DNA from: Zygnema cylindricum
Taxonomy: Eukaryota; Streptophyta; Zygnematophyceae; Zygnematales; Zygnemataceae
Assembly (NCBI GenBank): GCA_037447655.1
Contig: JBBHKE010000861.1
Location: 1-64,000 of the forward strand
Direction of reading: 5' to 3'
DNA: 64,000 nt
Shown here: positions 11,027 through 21,390 of the stretch, piece by piece
Position numbering within the stretch: the stretch's first letter is position 1
Layout of the letters: each line of letters begins with the position of its first letter
Notes under the pieces: model-generated
The model's database searches: none
Told to the model about the DNA's origin: nothing
The model's input: the letters and a program-made list of their open reading frames with translations, nothing else
Translations under genes and position numbers: made by a program

Positions 11027-12338
11027 TTGCGTCCAATATTCAATTTTGAAGTGAAACGCCATCGTCTCCCTCACGACGATTTTGCCCATTCCATGGCATA
11101 CGGCAGTAAGGCTGCCGTGAACATGCAATCACACGTCACTTTTATTTTGTCGCTTCCCGCTGATGTTTTCGCGAAGATCTTCACTTTGGCCACTCAAAAA
11201 AATAACGGTTTTGAGCTGGTCAATTATTCTCTTGTCTGCAAAACTTTTCAGGCCGGAATAAGACAAGTTACTCGCCTTTGTCTCCCGATGTGTTGGAAAT
11301 ATAAGTACGAGAAGATTGTGGAGATGACACCTTACGCAGAGGAGATTTTTGTCGATGGTGGTTTTAACGCGAGTGTTATAGTGCGATAGTCAAAAGTGAT
11401 TCAACGATCATTGAGTCACTTGTCTTTTGGCAACGGTTATCTGTGGCATATAGAAGCTGTGTCGCTATTTCCTCGTCTTGAAACCTTAACAATTGAATCA
11501 TTTATCTTGGATTCCCAAGTTTACCAGCCACAAAACTGGTTGTTGCCAAGTGTCAAACGCTTAGTTATAAGGCGCGTGCACCTGTGTATGGAAGTTGAGG
11601 ATTTATTTTTTATCTTAGAGAAGTTTCCTAATTTTGAACGTTTGGATCTTGGCATTAATTTTGCTAACAAACTGCCTAAGATAAGTGTAACTCTGCAGCA
11701 TCAAAATTTGAAATCGCTTTTTTATAGAGGAAATATGCGTCCTTCAATTCTTGTCGACTGTCTGAAACTAATTTCACTCGAGCTGTGTGGCCTGCCCAAA
11801 AGAGAATTAACCATAAAATCCAGCAACTGCTTAAAAATTCTTTCTATTTAACAAGTACCAAACATTCGGGAGGATCTTCACCTGGAGCTCCAGGCAGATT
11901 TCAAGGGAATCAACACATTACTGTTAAAAATACACTGGTGATCTTATTTACACCTTGTTTCAAAAAAGCGTAAACACTCTTGAGACTCTGGTTGTTGGCT
12001 CAATGAAGCTTTTACCTCAGATCAAAGAGAAAGTCATAAGTATTAAGAATACATTCAAGGTTCCACGTTTAACAGCGTTGACAGTGGAATATCTCGATGA
12101 AGAGTGGATAATTTTAGATCATATAACCAGGGAACCAACATTGCTGGAAAATCGTCAGAGGCGTTTGAGTGAACAATATTTGGAGTTGCAGGAGTGGCTC
12201 TCATCTTGTCATTCACTACAAAAAGTGTCTTTTTGCATATCTAACACAAGAATTGATGCAAAGTACTTGTCTGGTTTTTTAGCAAATATCAGAAGATTGA
12301 AAAAGTTGTTTCCGAATGTTATTTTCAATCATCCATGA
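11027..12338 (+). pseudogene. F-box/LRR protein pseudogene
   Basis: The first frame contains LSLPADVFAKIFTLAT...LVNYSLVCKTFQ, the helix pattern of an F-box, the SKP1-binding part of SCF ubiquitin-ligase adaptors. After an in-frame TAG (11387-11389) the same frame continues with Leu-rich segments such as LFPRLETLTIESFIL and FPNFERLDLGINF, as in FBD/LRR-type F-box proteins. It meets a second stop at 11849-11851. A frame change leads to the last part (11955-12338, ending LFPNVIFNHP), which resembles the FBD-like C-terminal end where codons for LEELQ-type repeats are expected. No splice sites explain the stops. The F-box call is good and the exact subfamily is uncertain. Confidence 0.7.
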
Positions 12339-12544
12339 GATTCGATTTTGCTTTTTTTATATCGGGTTCGTAGTTTTTTGTTAGAGAAGAGTTAGTACTT
12401 ACAGTTTTTCTTGAGTTTTAGGGGTCTGAATTTGAATGAAACTTATCGTGGTGAGTAAAACATTAAGAAATTGGATGAGATATCTCGTGGGAGCTTGCAA
12501 TTTATATTGCAGAAAACTCCAGTAGACATGGTTTCGTGGAACAT

Positions 12545-12668
12545 TGGTGGTGAAATTAGTTTGCATCATATAGTGTGATTAGCGGTTATGTTATATTCCA
12601 CTTGGTTGGTGGTGAAATTAGTTTGCATCATATAGTGTGATTAGCGGTTATGTTATATTCCACTTGGT
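12545..12668. repeat. 62-bp tandem duplication
   Basis: The phrase GGTGGTGAAATTAGTTTGCA through TTATATTCCACTTGG occurs twice in direct succession, identical by eye. It lies just downstream of the F-box pseudogene. Confidence 0.9.
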
Positions 12669-12857
12669 CAATATACTGATTGAATGTGTTCTATGGTGAG
12701 ATGCAATACTCAATACAACTCTCAGTGGTGTGACAAAGTGAACTTTGACATGTTAAGATGTTTATTTCTCTATGCTGAATTTGTTGACACTTTGTTTTAT
12801 TTCATGTTTATTCGTCCTCTTTATAGGTGACGAATTTGCAACCTGACACTCGTTAAT

Positions 12858-12916
12858 TTGTAGCTTTGCTTTGTTATAAACTCACAATTGTAGCTTTGCT
12901 TTGTTATAAACTCACA
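12858..12916. repeat. 29-bp tandem duplication
   Basis: TTGTAGCTTTGCTTTGTTAT followed by AAACTCACA occurs twice in succession. It has no coding role that I can see. Confidence 0.85.
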
Positions 12917-13023
12917 TCCACAGTGCAAGCATTTTGGATCAAGAATTCGAAGAATAAACTAATAATAATACTTGTTGAGTTAAGAATTCAAAGTATTGAA
13001 TAATAATAATAAGAAGAATAGTA

Positions 13024-13224
13024 TACCTTCAATCGTTATTAGCTTATAGAAATTATTAGTGTAAAGAAAAAATCAGCGTCATTCATTCTGATTTAGTGGT
13101 AGGAGACGTGGCAGATTATGGTCCACGTCCTTACATAGTGTAATTCAATATATTTAAGGTATCAATGTCAAAATTTTGGGGTGCCGATATAGCGTACAGA
13201 AGGCTAATACCGATTCACGTTGTA
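13024..13224 (-). mobile_element. Tc1/mariner-like MITE, short subtype
   Basis: The ends TACCTTCAATCGTTATTAGC and GCTAATACCGATTCACGTTG are inverted repeats of the family described at 858. The core phrase GACGTGGCAGATTATGGTCC is the reverse complement of the 858 copy core, so this copy is in the opposite orientation. Confidence 0.8.
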
Positions 13225-14369
13225 GTGACCAAGTGTAAACAGATTTGTAGACTTGTGGTACGAAACATATCAATATGTCACCATCGGTATTGCTACCCTT
13301 TCCATGTAGGAGACGGGAGCCAGTGCTCTTATAATTATCCGGCTAATGTCAACCGTCCAATTATTGACTTAGGGTAACCTTCCATCAGGCAAAAAATGGG
13401 GTTGTTTACTAGAGAAAGTACCTTTCCGTACTAGGCCGTACTGTTTTTTCTTTTTTTTTTTAACAAAAGATGTTTACTAAAAAATCGTTGAGATTCTCCA
13501 GACTTCTTAGCGAAAAGTACCACCGCCCAATTTTCAATTTTGACGCAAACGCCCCTTGTTTCCAGTACCTGGCTAGTCTCCTCCGACTGTCCTCAGAAGG
13601 ATACTATGCGATTATTGTACGCGTATTTTGGTCCACTTGTGAAGTCAGAGTCGATCCACGACGGACATGAAGTAATAAAGTTACATGTGGCAGTTGGCGT
13701 GTACCTTTTGACGTCGAAGCCACCCTGTTCGACGAAAACATCTTGTAGGACATCCTAGCACGCCTCCGCTATAAATGTGCACAATCAAGTACAGACAAAA
13801 ACTTGGCTGTAAGACATCGTGTCACGCCTCTTTCATATTTTAATCGGCGTCCGCCCGTACAAATACGATGTCAAAATTTTGTACTTTTCGAACCTTTCAA
13901 TATACCCGGCCGGCTCAACACGATCCTACGTGGTACCAAAAGGAATCCAACACGTAAGCAATTTTTGCTTTACTGGCACGACCTGATGGGTGTTACAAAT
14001 ATTACCACCGGTAAACGTGACCGTACAATTACTGGGAACGCCTGATGGAAAGTTACTGTTATCAGAGAAGCCTCGTTGTGACAAGTTGAAGCAAGGTAGC
14101 GTTTTAAGCTGGTAGGTTTCCTTTTCGCACAAATACTTAGTTTACAAGCACTTTCATGGCTTTTCGAGCTTTTTATTATTATGGAATAAATCATAGTTCT
14201 TGTCCTCCGATGAAACGAAGAAAAGAAGAAAGGGCTCGCTGTCAAAATGTTTTTCTGTATCTTATCATGATTATTCTACCATTTATTTACTATTGTTGTT
14301 TTGTAATGATAATATATATCATTTTCTGTTCTTTTTTGTACTGTGATTATTATTTTTGCGTATTATAAT
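13225..14369. other. intergenic, no gene recognised
   Basis: Short open frames exist but none resembles a known protein. Two loosely similar segments (around 13750 and 13815, each with ACATC...CACGCCTC) suggest an old duplication. Confidence 0.4.
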
Positions 14370-14640
14370 GACAAAAGAGAGAGAGAGAGAGAGGGAGAGA
14401 AACAGAGAGGGGAGAGAAAAAAAGAGATAGAGAGAGAGAGAGGACGAGAGGAGGAGATGGTCCATAGAAAAAGCGACTCTTTTGAAAAGATCGGCGCAGG
14501 AGATCACAAGGGTGAATCTTGACATCGATACTTCCTTTACGACGGAGAAAGAGAGAGGCGAAAAAGGTATGGCGTAGGAAGGGGAGGAGGGAGGGAGTAA
14601 AGAGTGGAAGGTGGGAGAGATAGGAACGGATGATAACATG
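14370..14640. repeat. GA-rich tract
   Basis: The plus strand is dominated by GAGAGA and GGAGGGAG runs interrupted by about 100 bases of mixed sequence. It is a low-complexity purine tract. Confidence 0.8.
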
Positions 14641-16235
14641 TTATGGAGTTACAAACGGTTGAGGAGTACGGTGGCTAGTGTTCGTTGATGATAATGTCGA
14701 GAGGGAATCTGCGTTTATTTGAGAATTGTATTTTTTTTTCAGTTATTCCTTTTTTGTATTCCTTTTACTTTTTTTTCTTCTTCCTTTTCTTTTTCCTTTT
14801 CTTTTTCGTTTCCTTTTTCACTTTCATTCAGCATTTGTTGAATAGAAATTTCAGTTTTAAACTTCTTTGGGGAAGTTTTTATGAGTTGTTTGTTATTTTA
14901 CTGAATGTAGGTTGTTCTATGAACCTCAGTTTGCCTAATTTTATATCTAAATACTGTTAAAAGGCACAATTTTGCCTAGATTTGAAAGACCTAGGCTCAA
15001 AAGGAGGTTTAGAGGGAGGACCGATTTCTGAAGAGAGTACGCAAAAGTAGTTTTAATCTTCTAGATATTCGTTTTAAGAAGGGCTGCCCTACCTTGCAAA
15101 TTGTCGCACCACAAAAAAGACAAACAAACAACAACTTCTTCAGCCAACCAAACATCAGTTGTCGCGGACTAAGACCTATAGTTTATTTTTTACACTTATA
15201 AATCGGGTGCCTTTTTTTATTTTTTGTAATTGAAACAAATTGTAATGTGCTCTTCTAAGATGGTTTACCATCGCGTTTTTTTAATAAAGCGTATTATTGT
15301 AATTGTCGTTATAATTATTGTAATTTCTATTATTATAATTATTGTTATTATTAGTTTCTTAACCGCCAAATCATCTTTGGCTTGTATTGGAAATTGTCAT
15401 CTTTCTTACGTTGCATTTGGTTTTGCAAATATATAAACATATATATATATATATATATATATATGAAAGTTATTTTGTTTATTGTGAGTATATATAAAGT
15501 TGATGAAAAAAACATTACTGAGTGATCTTATTTACATCTTAAAGAAAATAAACAAAGGCAATTCTCATATTTTAAACGCAGCCAGAATGGAGAAGTTGAT
15601 AACTAGACAATAAATTCAATGCAGCATCTCCTAACATGTATATCTTTCGATCTTAAATTTGTCGCTACTTTGACATGAGAGATGTACATCAGTCAAAATT
15701 GCAACGCTGAAATTGTAGAGAAATATCGTGATTTTATTAAATATTAAAATTTAGAAAAGTTCATAAACCAATGCTGTCGATTTTGTGATATTATCATTAT
15801 CAACAACATATATTATTTTATAACTTGACGAACCCTTTTATATTTTTAGGCGAACGATGATCTCCATACATTATATGGAAAGTACGGATAAACATAATAT
15901 AGTGTAGCAAGTCTAAGGAAGAGAACAGTATGCATGTCTATATTGTTGATATTGCGATTATCGGGGCTACAAGATATCGATTCCATATACTGAATATGAG
16001 ACCTCTAAAATCGTAGCTATCGATTAACAAGAAAAGCTTCTTTGACATACATCTCTACCTGAATTAAAAATGAGTACTTTTCTCTCCTTAAATATTTCAT
16101 GTAAAGTGAATGATGTTATTGACAAAAAAAAAAATGAAAACAAAATTTGATTATTGTACATTCCAAATAATTTAAGCTTTTCGTCGAGGACATTTAAAGG
16201 TACTTGAACTTTGCTTAATATTGTTTACATACATT
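14641..16235. other. intergenic, A/T-rich, with a (TA)n microsatellite
   Basis: No gene is visible. An AT dinucleotide run lies at about 15439-15464, and ATT/ATA-rich trinucleotide sequence at 15290-15355. Confidence 0.5.
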
Positions 16236-16310
16236 AAGAATCGCTATTAGCCTTAATGATACTAACCTCGTCCCGATTTTTTCGCCCTCCAGATATAAAA
16301 TAGAGTTATG
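16236..16310 (+). mobile_element. partial MITE of the Tc1/mariner-like family
   Basis: AAGAATCGCTATTAGCCTTA followed by a CGTCCCGATTTTTT-like phrase matches the left end of the copy at 53417. I could not find the matching right end, so this copy is truncated or decayed. Confidence 0.5.
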
Positions 16311-17040
16311 AATATGCAAAACCGTTTACACTGAAACCCTTCAAAATTAATTAAGAATGTGAGCTTTATAAAAGAATGTGAGACGGTTAACCATCTATGC
16401 GGGAACAAAGGAAATGAACAGCGAGAAAGAAATTGAAAAATTGAACTCGGCAAGAAGGAAAACCTAATAAAAAAAAGAAAATTGACTGCAAAGGAACAAA
16501 TGCACAAAAAAGTTCACTGAAAGGAACAACCAACACAAAAACAACAACAAGAGAAGCCAACCAAAGTAAAACAACACCTGGCCAATCAACCCACTCCCGA
16601 CAAAAGTAAAAAAACGTTAAAAGAGGTCTCAGCGCAATTGATTCGGAAACCATTAAATTTCGCATATCGAATGCAAAAGAAGAAGCTCTAATCGAGTCTC
16701 GCAAAAAAGAATCGAGAAAAAGTCGTCGAAATACATCACCACACACAGGTGTTTGATCTTCGACCGTGACGTCACAATCAAAAGGTAAACACTACTGTAG
16801 TTTGCGTATCAACAGCCTCTTACTGACATTTAGTGTTCCGATAACTTAAAGGTACATTTTTTTGAAGACCTAATGGTAGTCAATATATAGTGTAGATATA
16901 TTGGTAAATAAATTATTAAGATTTTCTAGCGATATATTGGCTCGATATAGCCATAAAAAAATAACGCGATAACAGTAGACCCAACACCTATACTAAAATA
17001 CGATTTTTTGGCAGTAAGTACTAGGCATTATTTACTGGAG
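16311..17040. other. intergenic, no gene recognised
   Basis: I see A/T-rich sequence with no convincing coding region or repeat. Confidence 0.4.
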
Positions 17041-17310
17041 TTAAGAGGGAGAGAGGGAGGGAGAGAGAGGGAGGGAGAGAGGAGGGAGAGAGGGAGGGAG
17101 AGAGAGGGAGGGAGGGAGAGGGAGGGAGGGAGGGAGAGGGAGAGAGAGAGGGGGAGGGAGAGAGAGGGAAAGAAAGAGAGGGAGAGAGAGAGGGAGAGAG
17201 AGAGGGAGAGAGAGGGACAAAGAGGGATGAGAGATGGAGAGAGGGAGGGAGAGAGGGAGAGGGAGAGAGAGGGAGAGGGAGAGGGAGAGGAAGAGGGAGA
17301 GAACACTGAT
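17041..17310. repeat. (GGGA/GA)n purine tract
   Basis: About 270 bases consist of GAGA and GGGAGGGA units on the plus strand with almost no pyrimidines. Open frames on both strands here are artefacts of the repeat. Confidence 0.9.
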
Positions 17311-17399
17311 AAAGAACGAACATTCGTTAAGGTTTTCAGTGCAGCAAATGGAAGCTGATTTCATGAGAAGCCTAAATGAATACTTCTCATTTTCTGGCC

Positions 17400-17660
17400 A
17401 TAAGAAGGATTCAGAGTTAGGGTTTCAGAATTAGGGTGTCAGAATCAGGATTTCACATATAGGGTTTTGCAACTAAGGTTTTAGTACTAAGGTTTTAGTA
17501 CTAAGGTTTCACAATTAGGGTTTCTTAATTAAGGTTTCGCAATTAGGTTTTCAGCAGTAGGACTTTCCACAGCTGACACGTGGAATCAAGAACTGAACAG
17601 TGCTGAGTTAATACACCAACATAGTATTGGCAACACTGGCCAATGAACCGTAATCGTACA
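17400..17660 (+). repeat. dispersed repeat, copy 2, left part with TTAGGGTTT-like units
   Basis: Degenerate 15-16 bp units with a TTAGGGTTT core run from 17416 to about 17560. A CAGCTGACACGTGGA phrase and a CACTGGCCAATGAACC phrase follow, matching 430-760. Copia-2 interrupts it at 17661 and it resumes at 25065. Confidence 0.65.
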
Positions 17661-19026
17661 TGTTGGGATCAATGTTGTAATCGGCCGTCGCGGTCTGTCG
17701 CGCGGCCAGGTAGCTTGTCGTTACGTTAGTGGTCCAGGTCATAGTTCAAAAGTAGGCGTTTCTATTGTAGGCCTTTTGTAGGCGCCTTTATCGTAATTTG
17801 TGTTATGGGCTTTTCATGTGATCTTCTCATAGTTGTTCACGGCGTTTCGTGCGAACGATTTAATCGCGACGAATTATACGTAACAAACGCATTGAACCTT
17901 TTGAAAAAATCGTTAAAATCGTTAATGAATTTTATTCCGTACAATTCCGTACATGTAAAAGAAATTGAGTTTTTCATGTAACGCAGTTTGTACATTGTCC
18001 GTACAGTTCCCGTCTCTTTTCGTCATAGTTCGTACAATTTTGTTACAATTTCGTACGTTTCCCGTTAAATTTCTGTTCAGTTTACCGGACAGAAAGTACT
18101 ACAAAGTGCGACGCATCTTTTAGTCAAATTCCGTACTTTTTTGGTACAAAACCGTACAGTTACTGTACATACCATACAGTTTCTGTAAATAATCCGTTCA
18201 GTTTAAAGGACAGAAAGTACATCGCGTTTTTTTTCCGATTCATTCAAAAGTCACGAATTATACGTTTTAATCTGAAAAAAGGAAAAAATCGCGCGATTTG
18301 AACAACTATGGATCTTCTTAAATCACTACTTTGATCAGCGACCGTCCGATCGTCCAAATCTGGCGGTTTAAATAAAAAATACCTCAAAACTCACAAAAAA
18401 TATTTTTTTGTCCGAATGTTTTTCAAAATTTAGACTTGACATTTAATTCTCTATCCATCGATGTGCAACTCAACCCCGTTACTATTTTTTTTCATTTTGC
18501 GACCAATACAATATGCGTCTTAAGGTCATATTGTATGTTTTGAGCACAATAGGCATATTTTATGGGCCTGCTTTCACCTACTTTTGAACTATGGTCCAGG
18601 TTCGTTTGGAGTCATTAAGTTTTGTTGTACATTTTTGTAGTACCCTGGTCTCGCGGAGATTTAGTTTGGCGACGACCAGGTATTATGTCGCTTGGCATGT
18701 ACGTTATGTATGCTCGTTTTGTCGTTATGTTTTGGTTTTGACAGTGCGTGTGTTTAGTACTTTAGTACTATAACGTTTCGCGTGTAGACGCGATTTGATT
18801 TGTAGGCGCTTCGTGCGCACTTTATGTTTAGTTTGTTTTTTTAGTTTGATAGTGTGACTTTTCACTTGCATATCCTGCAGCTTACGGGGAAAGGGAAGTT
18901 AATCTTTTTATGGAAGAAAATGTCTATGAAATATATTGGCTTTTGTGGACAGCTCTCTCTCGTGGGAAATGTTATGAATGCTTCCGCTGTAGTCTTGCAC
19001 TCTGAGTTTTGTGTAAGATCCTTTCA
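17661..19026 (+). repeat. copia-2 5' LTR, split by a hAT-like element
   Basis: It aligns with the 522-bp 3' LTR at 24543-25064 apart from the 854-bp insertion and its duplicated 8-mer. Net LTR length is about 504 bp. Confidence 0.92.
17740..18593. mobile_element. hAT-like non-autonomous element, copy 1
   Basis: The ends CATAGTTCAAAAGTAG and CTACTTTTGAACTATG are perfect 16-bp inverted repeats. The 8-mer GTCCAGGT flanks the element (17732-17739 and 18594-18601), and the 3' LTR of copia-2 shows the empty site. An 8-bp duplication and a CA...TG end fit the hAT superfamily. There is no transposase frame. The second half is shared with the copy at 52450-53414. Confidence 0.9.
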
Positions 19027-19028
19027 AG

Positions 19029-19040
19029 TGGTATCGGAGC
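19029..19040 (+). promoter_or_regulatory. copia-2 primer-binding site (tRNA-Met type)
   Basis: TGGTATCGGAGC begins two bases after the 5' LTR and differs by one base from the usual plant copia site TGGTATCAGAGC, which is complementary to the 3' end of initiator tRNA-Met. Confidence 0.9.
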
Positions 19041-19085
19041 TTGTGTGCTCCTTTGAGGTGTAGAAGGGTGGCTAGTTTGGCCGCC

Positions 19086-20524
19086 ATGGGGAGAAAGAAG
19101 AAAAATACCCCTTCTCCTATGATGCCTTCTTCTTCTACGTTGATTCCTCGACCTTCGGATCCGGATCCTCCGGATCCAACCGAATTTGAATCATCGTCGG
19201 ATCTAGAAGTAGAAACTCCATTTGCTTTCACCGGCAAAACTTTTGAGGAAGCCGTTCCGATTGATCCGTTCGGACAAAAGAATGAGAATGAGGGCAAAAA
19301 GAAGGAGGGAGATGACGCGATGGAAAATCGTCTTCAAAAACTGATGGATGGTCTTTTCTGATGTGTTGATCAACGGATCTCGGAGACGAACCGTGTCACG
19401 AGACCTCCATTTTTTCGGAGATCCCATTCTGACACAAACCGTCGTTGATATGGAAGGAGATGAGGGAATTGATTCCAAAGGGGAAACTTCCCATCGATGA
19501 CGATTCCGATCTTGATGATTGGAGTGAAGGGGACGAGCAAGTTGAATCTATGTCCTGAAAAATTGTCATCTTCAATGGGACAAATTATCAATCGTGGAAA
19601 AAATATATCAAAAGCCAATTTGAATTAAAACGCCTTTGGAAGGTGGTAAAAGGGGTGGACAAGATGCCTACCTCGGATCGAAGAGCTTATCGGGTGTGGA
19701 CGAAGAAAAAACTTTCCGCCGTCGGCAGTTTATTTCAATCATGTAGCACTTCGACTCACGATTTATTTCTTACCCTAAGATTCGCCCATGATTGTTGGGT
19801 GGCCCTTGAAAATCATTTTGAGAAGAGTCTTCAAAACAAGGGGCAACATATTTATACCGATTATACATCGTTCAAAGTGAAACCAAATGAATCGATCGAC
19901 GAGGCCGCAAAGAGATTTAATATTATTATTGAGCAACTCCCAAATATGTTGAAATTTATTGAAGAGAATGATAAGGCATCGGTCTTCACCCATGCCTTAC
20001 CGGAAAAAATGATACACTTAAGAGACATTCTCTTATCGAGGGATTCGAAAACCTTAGACTCGATCATTACATTCCTTAAATCGACCGAGGCGAATAGCCC
20101 GAGCACATCGGGGGGAACCCAACCGACCGATTCCCTCAATGCGACAACACAGAAAACGCCCGATATAAATTATTTTCGAGGAAGAGGAGGAAGAAGAGGG
20201 GAGGATCCGAGAGGAAGAGGGGGAAGAGGACACGAAAGGGCTGGGAAATCTCCTTCCCAGCTCGGATATTCAGATCTGACCAATATTGCCTGTTTTTAAT
20301 GTGGCAAACTTGGTCATATGGCTGCTTCTTGCCCAGATAACGAGTGCCAATGTCAATTTTGCGGGAAATGGGGTCATAGAAGCCCCCAATGTTACTCGAA
20401 GGCCGAAAATGGAGGCGGCGGTGGAAGAGGAGATCACGACGGTAGAGGAGACAGCGGCGGCCGATACGGTGGGCGCGGCGGCGGTCGTCTTGGCGGCCGC
20501 GGTGGCCGCGGAGGTCGCCATTGA
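19086..20524 (+). pseudogene. copia-2 gag with two zinc knuckles
   Basis: The ATG at 19086 sits in a strong context (GCCGCCATGG). The first frame ends at 19361; the main gag frame runs from about 19555 (IVIFNGTNYQSWKKYI, the copia gag entry) through a UBN2-like region to 20299. The first zinc knuckle reads C-F-stop-CGKLGHMAASC, with TAA in place of the aromatic residue. A second, intact knuckle CQFCGKWGHRSPQC follows, then a Gly/Arg-rich tail of GGRG repeats. So gag is broken by one frame change near 19360-19550 and one stop. Confidence 0.88.
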
Positions 20525-20639
20525 AGAGGAGGAGGACATTTTATGGGCTACGATAAATTTGAAGGAGAAAGAGAAGGCGCGCACATATTTTTGGTCTTTA
20601 ACTTGTCACTTGATTTGTTGGCAGGTGCTACGCAACAAG

Positions 20640-20773
20640 AAAAAGAGTGGATTGTTGATTCTGGCGCGTCACACCACGTTTGTACTGACGCTTCACTCTT
20701 TGACGATTTTCCCGAATTCATGGTACCAAAATGAATCCCTGTCGCAAGTGGACAACTGATTTCGATAAGTCCA
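20640..20773 (+). pseudogene. copia-2 aspartic protease, first half
   Basis: WIVDSGASHHVCTDASLF carries the DSGA active site of copia proteases. After FPEFMVPK the frame is lost. Joining the flanks of the nested element at 20774-21385 restores continuity of the target DNA, so protease was intact across that site when the small element landed. Confidence 0.85.
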
Positions 20774-20990
20774 TGTTAAGATTCCTAGAATCGGGGGATA
20801 GAATGGACCATCCCAATAAAGGGATTGATGAGCCGACCAAGATTTGAACCTGGGACCTTTCACTTAAGCTGACAACTGATTTCGATAAGTACATGTTAAG
20901 ATTCCTAGAATCGGGGGATAGAATGGACCATCCCAATAAAGGGATTGATGAGCCGGCCAAGATTTGAACCTGGGACCTTTCACTTAAGCT
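20751..20990. repeat. 120-bp tandem duplication spanning target flank and TRIM LTR
   Basis: The 120 bases starting GACAACTGATTTCGATAAGT (20751) are repeated at once from 20871, with only two visible differences. The unit covers 23 bases of copia-2 plus the first 97 bases of the TRIM LTR, so the duplication followed the TRIM insertion. Confidence 0.92.
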
Positions 20991-21020
20991 GCGAACGCAC
21001 TACCACTGTGCCACCAGCTC
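20950..21020 (-). tRNA. tRNA-like cloverleaf in the lower TRIM LTR (pseudo-tRNA)
   Basis: The minus strand folds as a 71-nt tRNA. The acceptor stem is GAGCTGG with CCGGCTC, the D arm GCAC-AGTGGTA-GTGC, the anticodon stem TTCGC/GTGAA around the loop AGCTTAA, the variable loop AGGTC, and the T arm CCAGG-TTCAAAT-CTTGG. Internal promoter elements match the A box (TGGCACAGTGG) and the B box (GGTTCAAATCT). Position 33 is G instead of the usual U, so a working tRNA is unlikely. Canonical reading of the loop would give anticodon CUU. Confidence 0.7.
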
Positions 21021-21170
21021 AGATGTTACGCTGGTGGGTCCAATTTTATATAGCTTTTAGTGTGGATATTTACCACAATTCCGGATATCGAGCGCACGTT
21101 TCACGTACGACAACAGTTTCCTTCGAGAGGTAGCCGGTCATAATTTTCCATGTAAACCTGATCCCCTTGG

Positions 21171-21181
21171 CTTTGATACCA
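21171..21181 (-). promoter_or_regulatory. TRIM primer-binding site
   Basis: The minus strand reads TGGTATCAAAGCC starting at the LTR edge (21181). It differs little from the standard tRNA-Met site and fixes the orientation of the TRIM. Confidence 0.8.
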
Positions 21182-21237
21182 TGTTAAGATTCCTAAAATC
21201 GGGGGATAGAATGGATGATCCTAATAAAGAGATTGAT

Positions 21238-21308
21238 GAGCCGACCAAGATTTGAACTTGGGACCTTTCACTTAAGTTGCGAACGCACTACCACTGTGCC
21301 ACCAGCTC
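21238..21308 (-). tRNA. tRNA-like cloverleaf in the upper TRIM LTR (pseudo-tRNA)
   Basis: It is the second copy of the 71-nt fold. The acceptor pairs GAGCTGG with TCGGCTC, the D arm is identical, the anticodon loop is AACTTAA, and the T stem has one C-to-T change (CAAGG-TTCAAAT-CTTGG) that keeps or improves pairing. Preservation of the fold in both LTRs supports a structural or promoter role in the element. Confidence 0.7.
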
Positions 21309-21390
21309 AGATGTTACGCTGGTGGGTCCAATTTTATATAGGTTTTATTGTGGATATTTACCATAATTCCGGATATTGAGCGCACGTCCA

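Larger units (their letters stand above)
20774..21385 (-). mobile_element. TRIM-like miniature LTR element with tRNA-like LTRs
   Basis: Two direct repeats of about 204 bp (20894-21097 and 21182-21385, roughly 94% alike) flank only 84 bp. On the minus strand, right after the upper LTR, is TGGTATCAAAGCCAAGG, a tRNA-Met-type primer site, so this is a minus-strand LTR element with no coding capacity. GTCCA flanks the whole (20769-20773 and 21386-21390). Each LTR holds a TATATAA box (minus strand, about 21047 and 21335) and a tRNA-like cloverleaf. The polypurine tract is weak. The first LTR is partly duplicated (see 20751-20990). Confidence 0.82.

Noticed and set aside
11387-11389. Possible stop-codon reassignment (TAG/TAA read through)
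   Set aside because: BCD1 and UFD1 read normally with standard stops, and the stops in copia frames replace residues other than Gln. Ordinary pseudogene decay explains them.
17008-17364. Long overlapping frames on both strands (Arg/Glu-rich, Ser/Pro/Leu-rich)
   Set aside because: They are translations of a pure GA/GGGA tract and appear in all frames; there is no domain or codon bias.
20950-21308. A genuine tRNA gene or a tRNA-derived SINE
   Set aside because: The unit lies in both members of an LTR pair with a primer site and shared flanks, and position 33 is not U. A TRIM explains the arrangement better.
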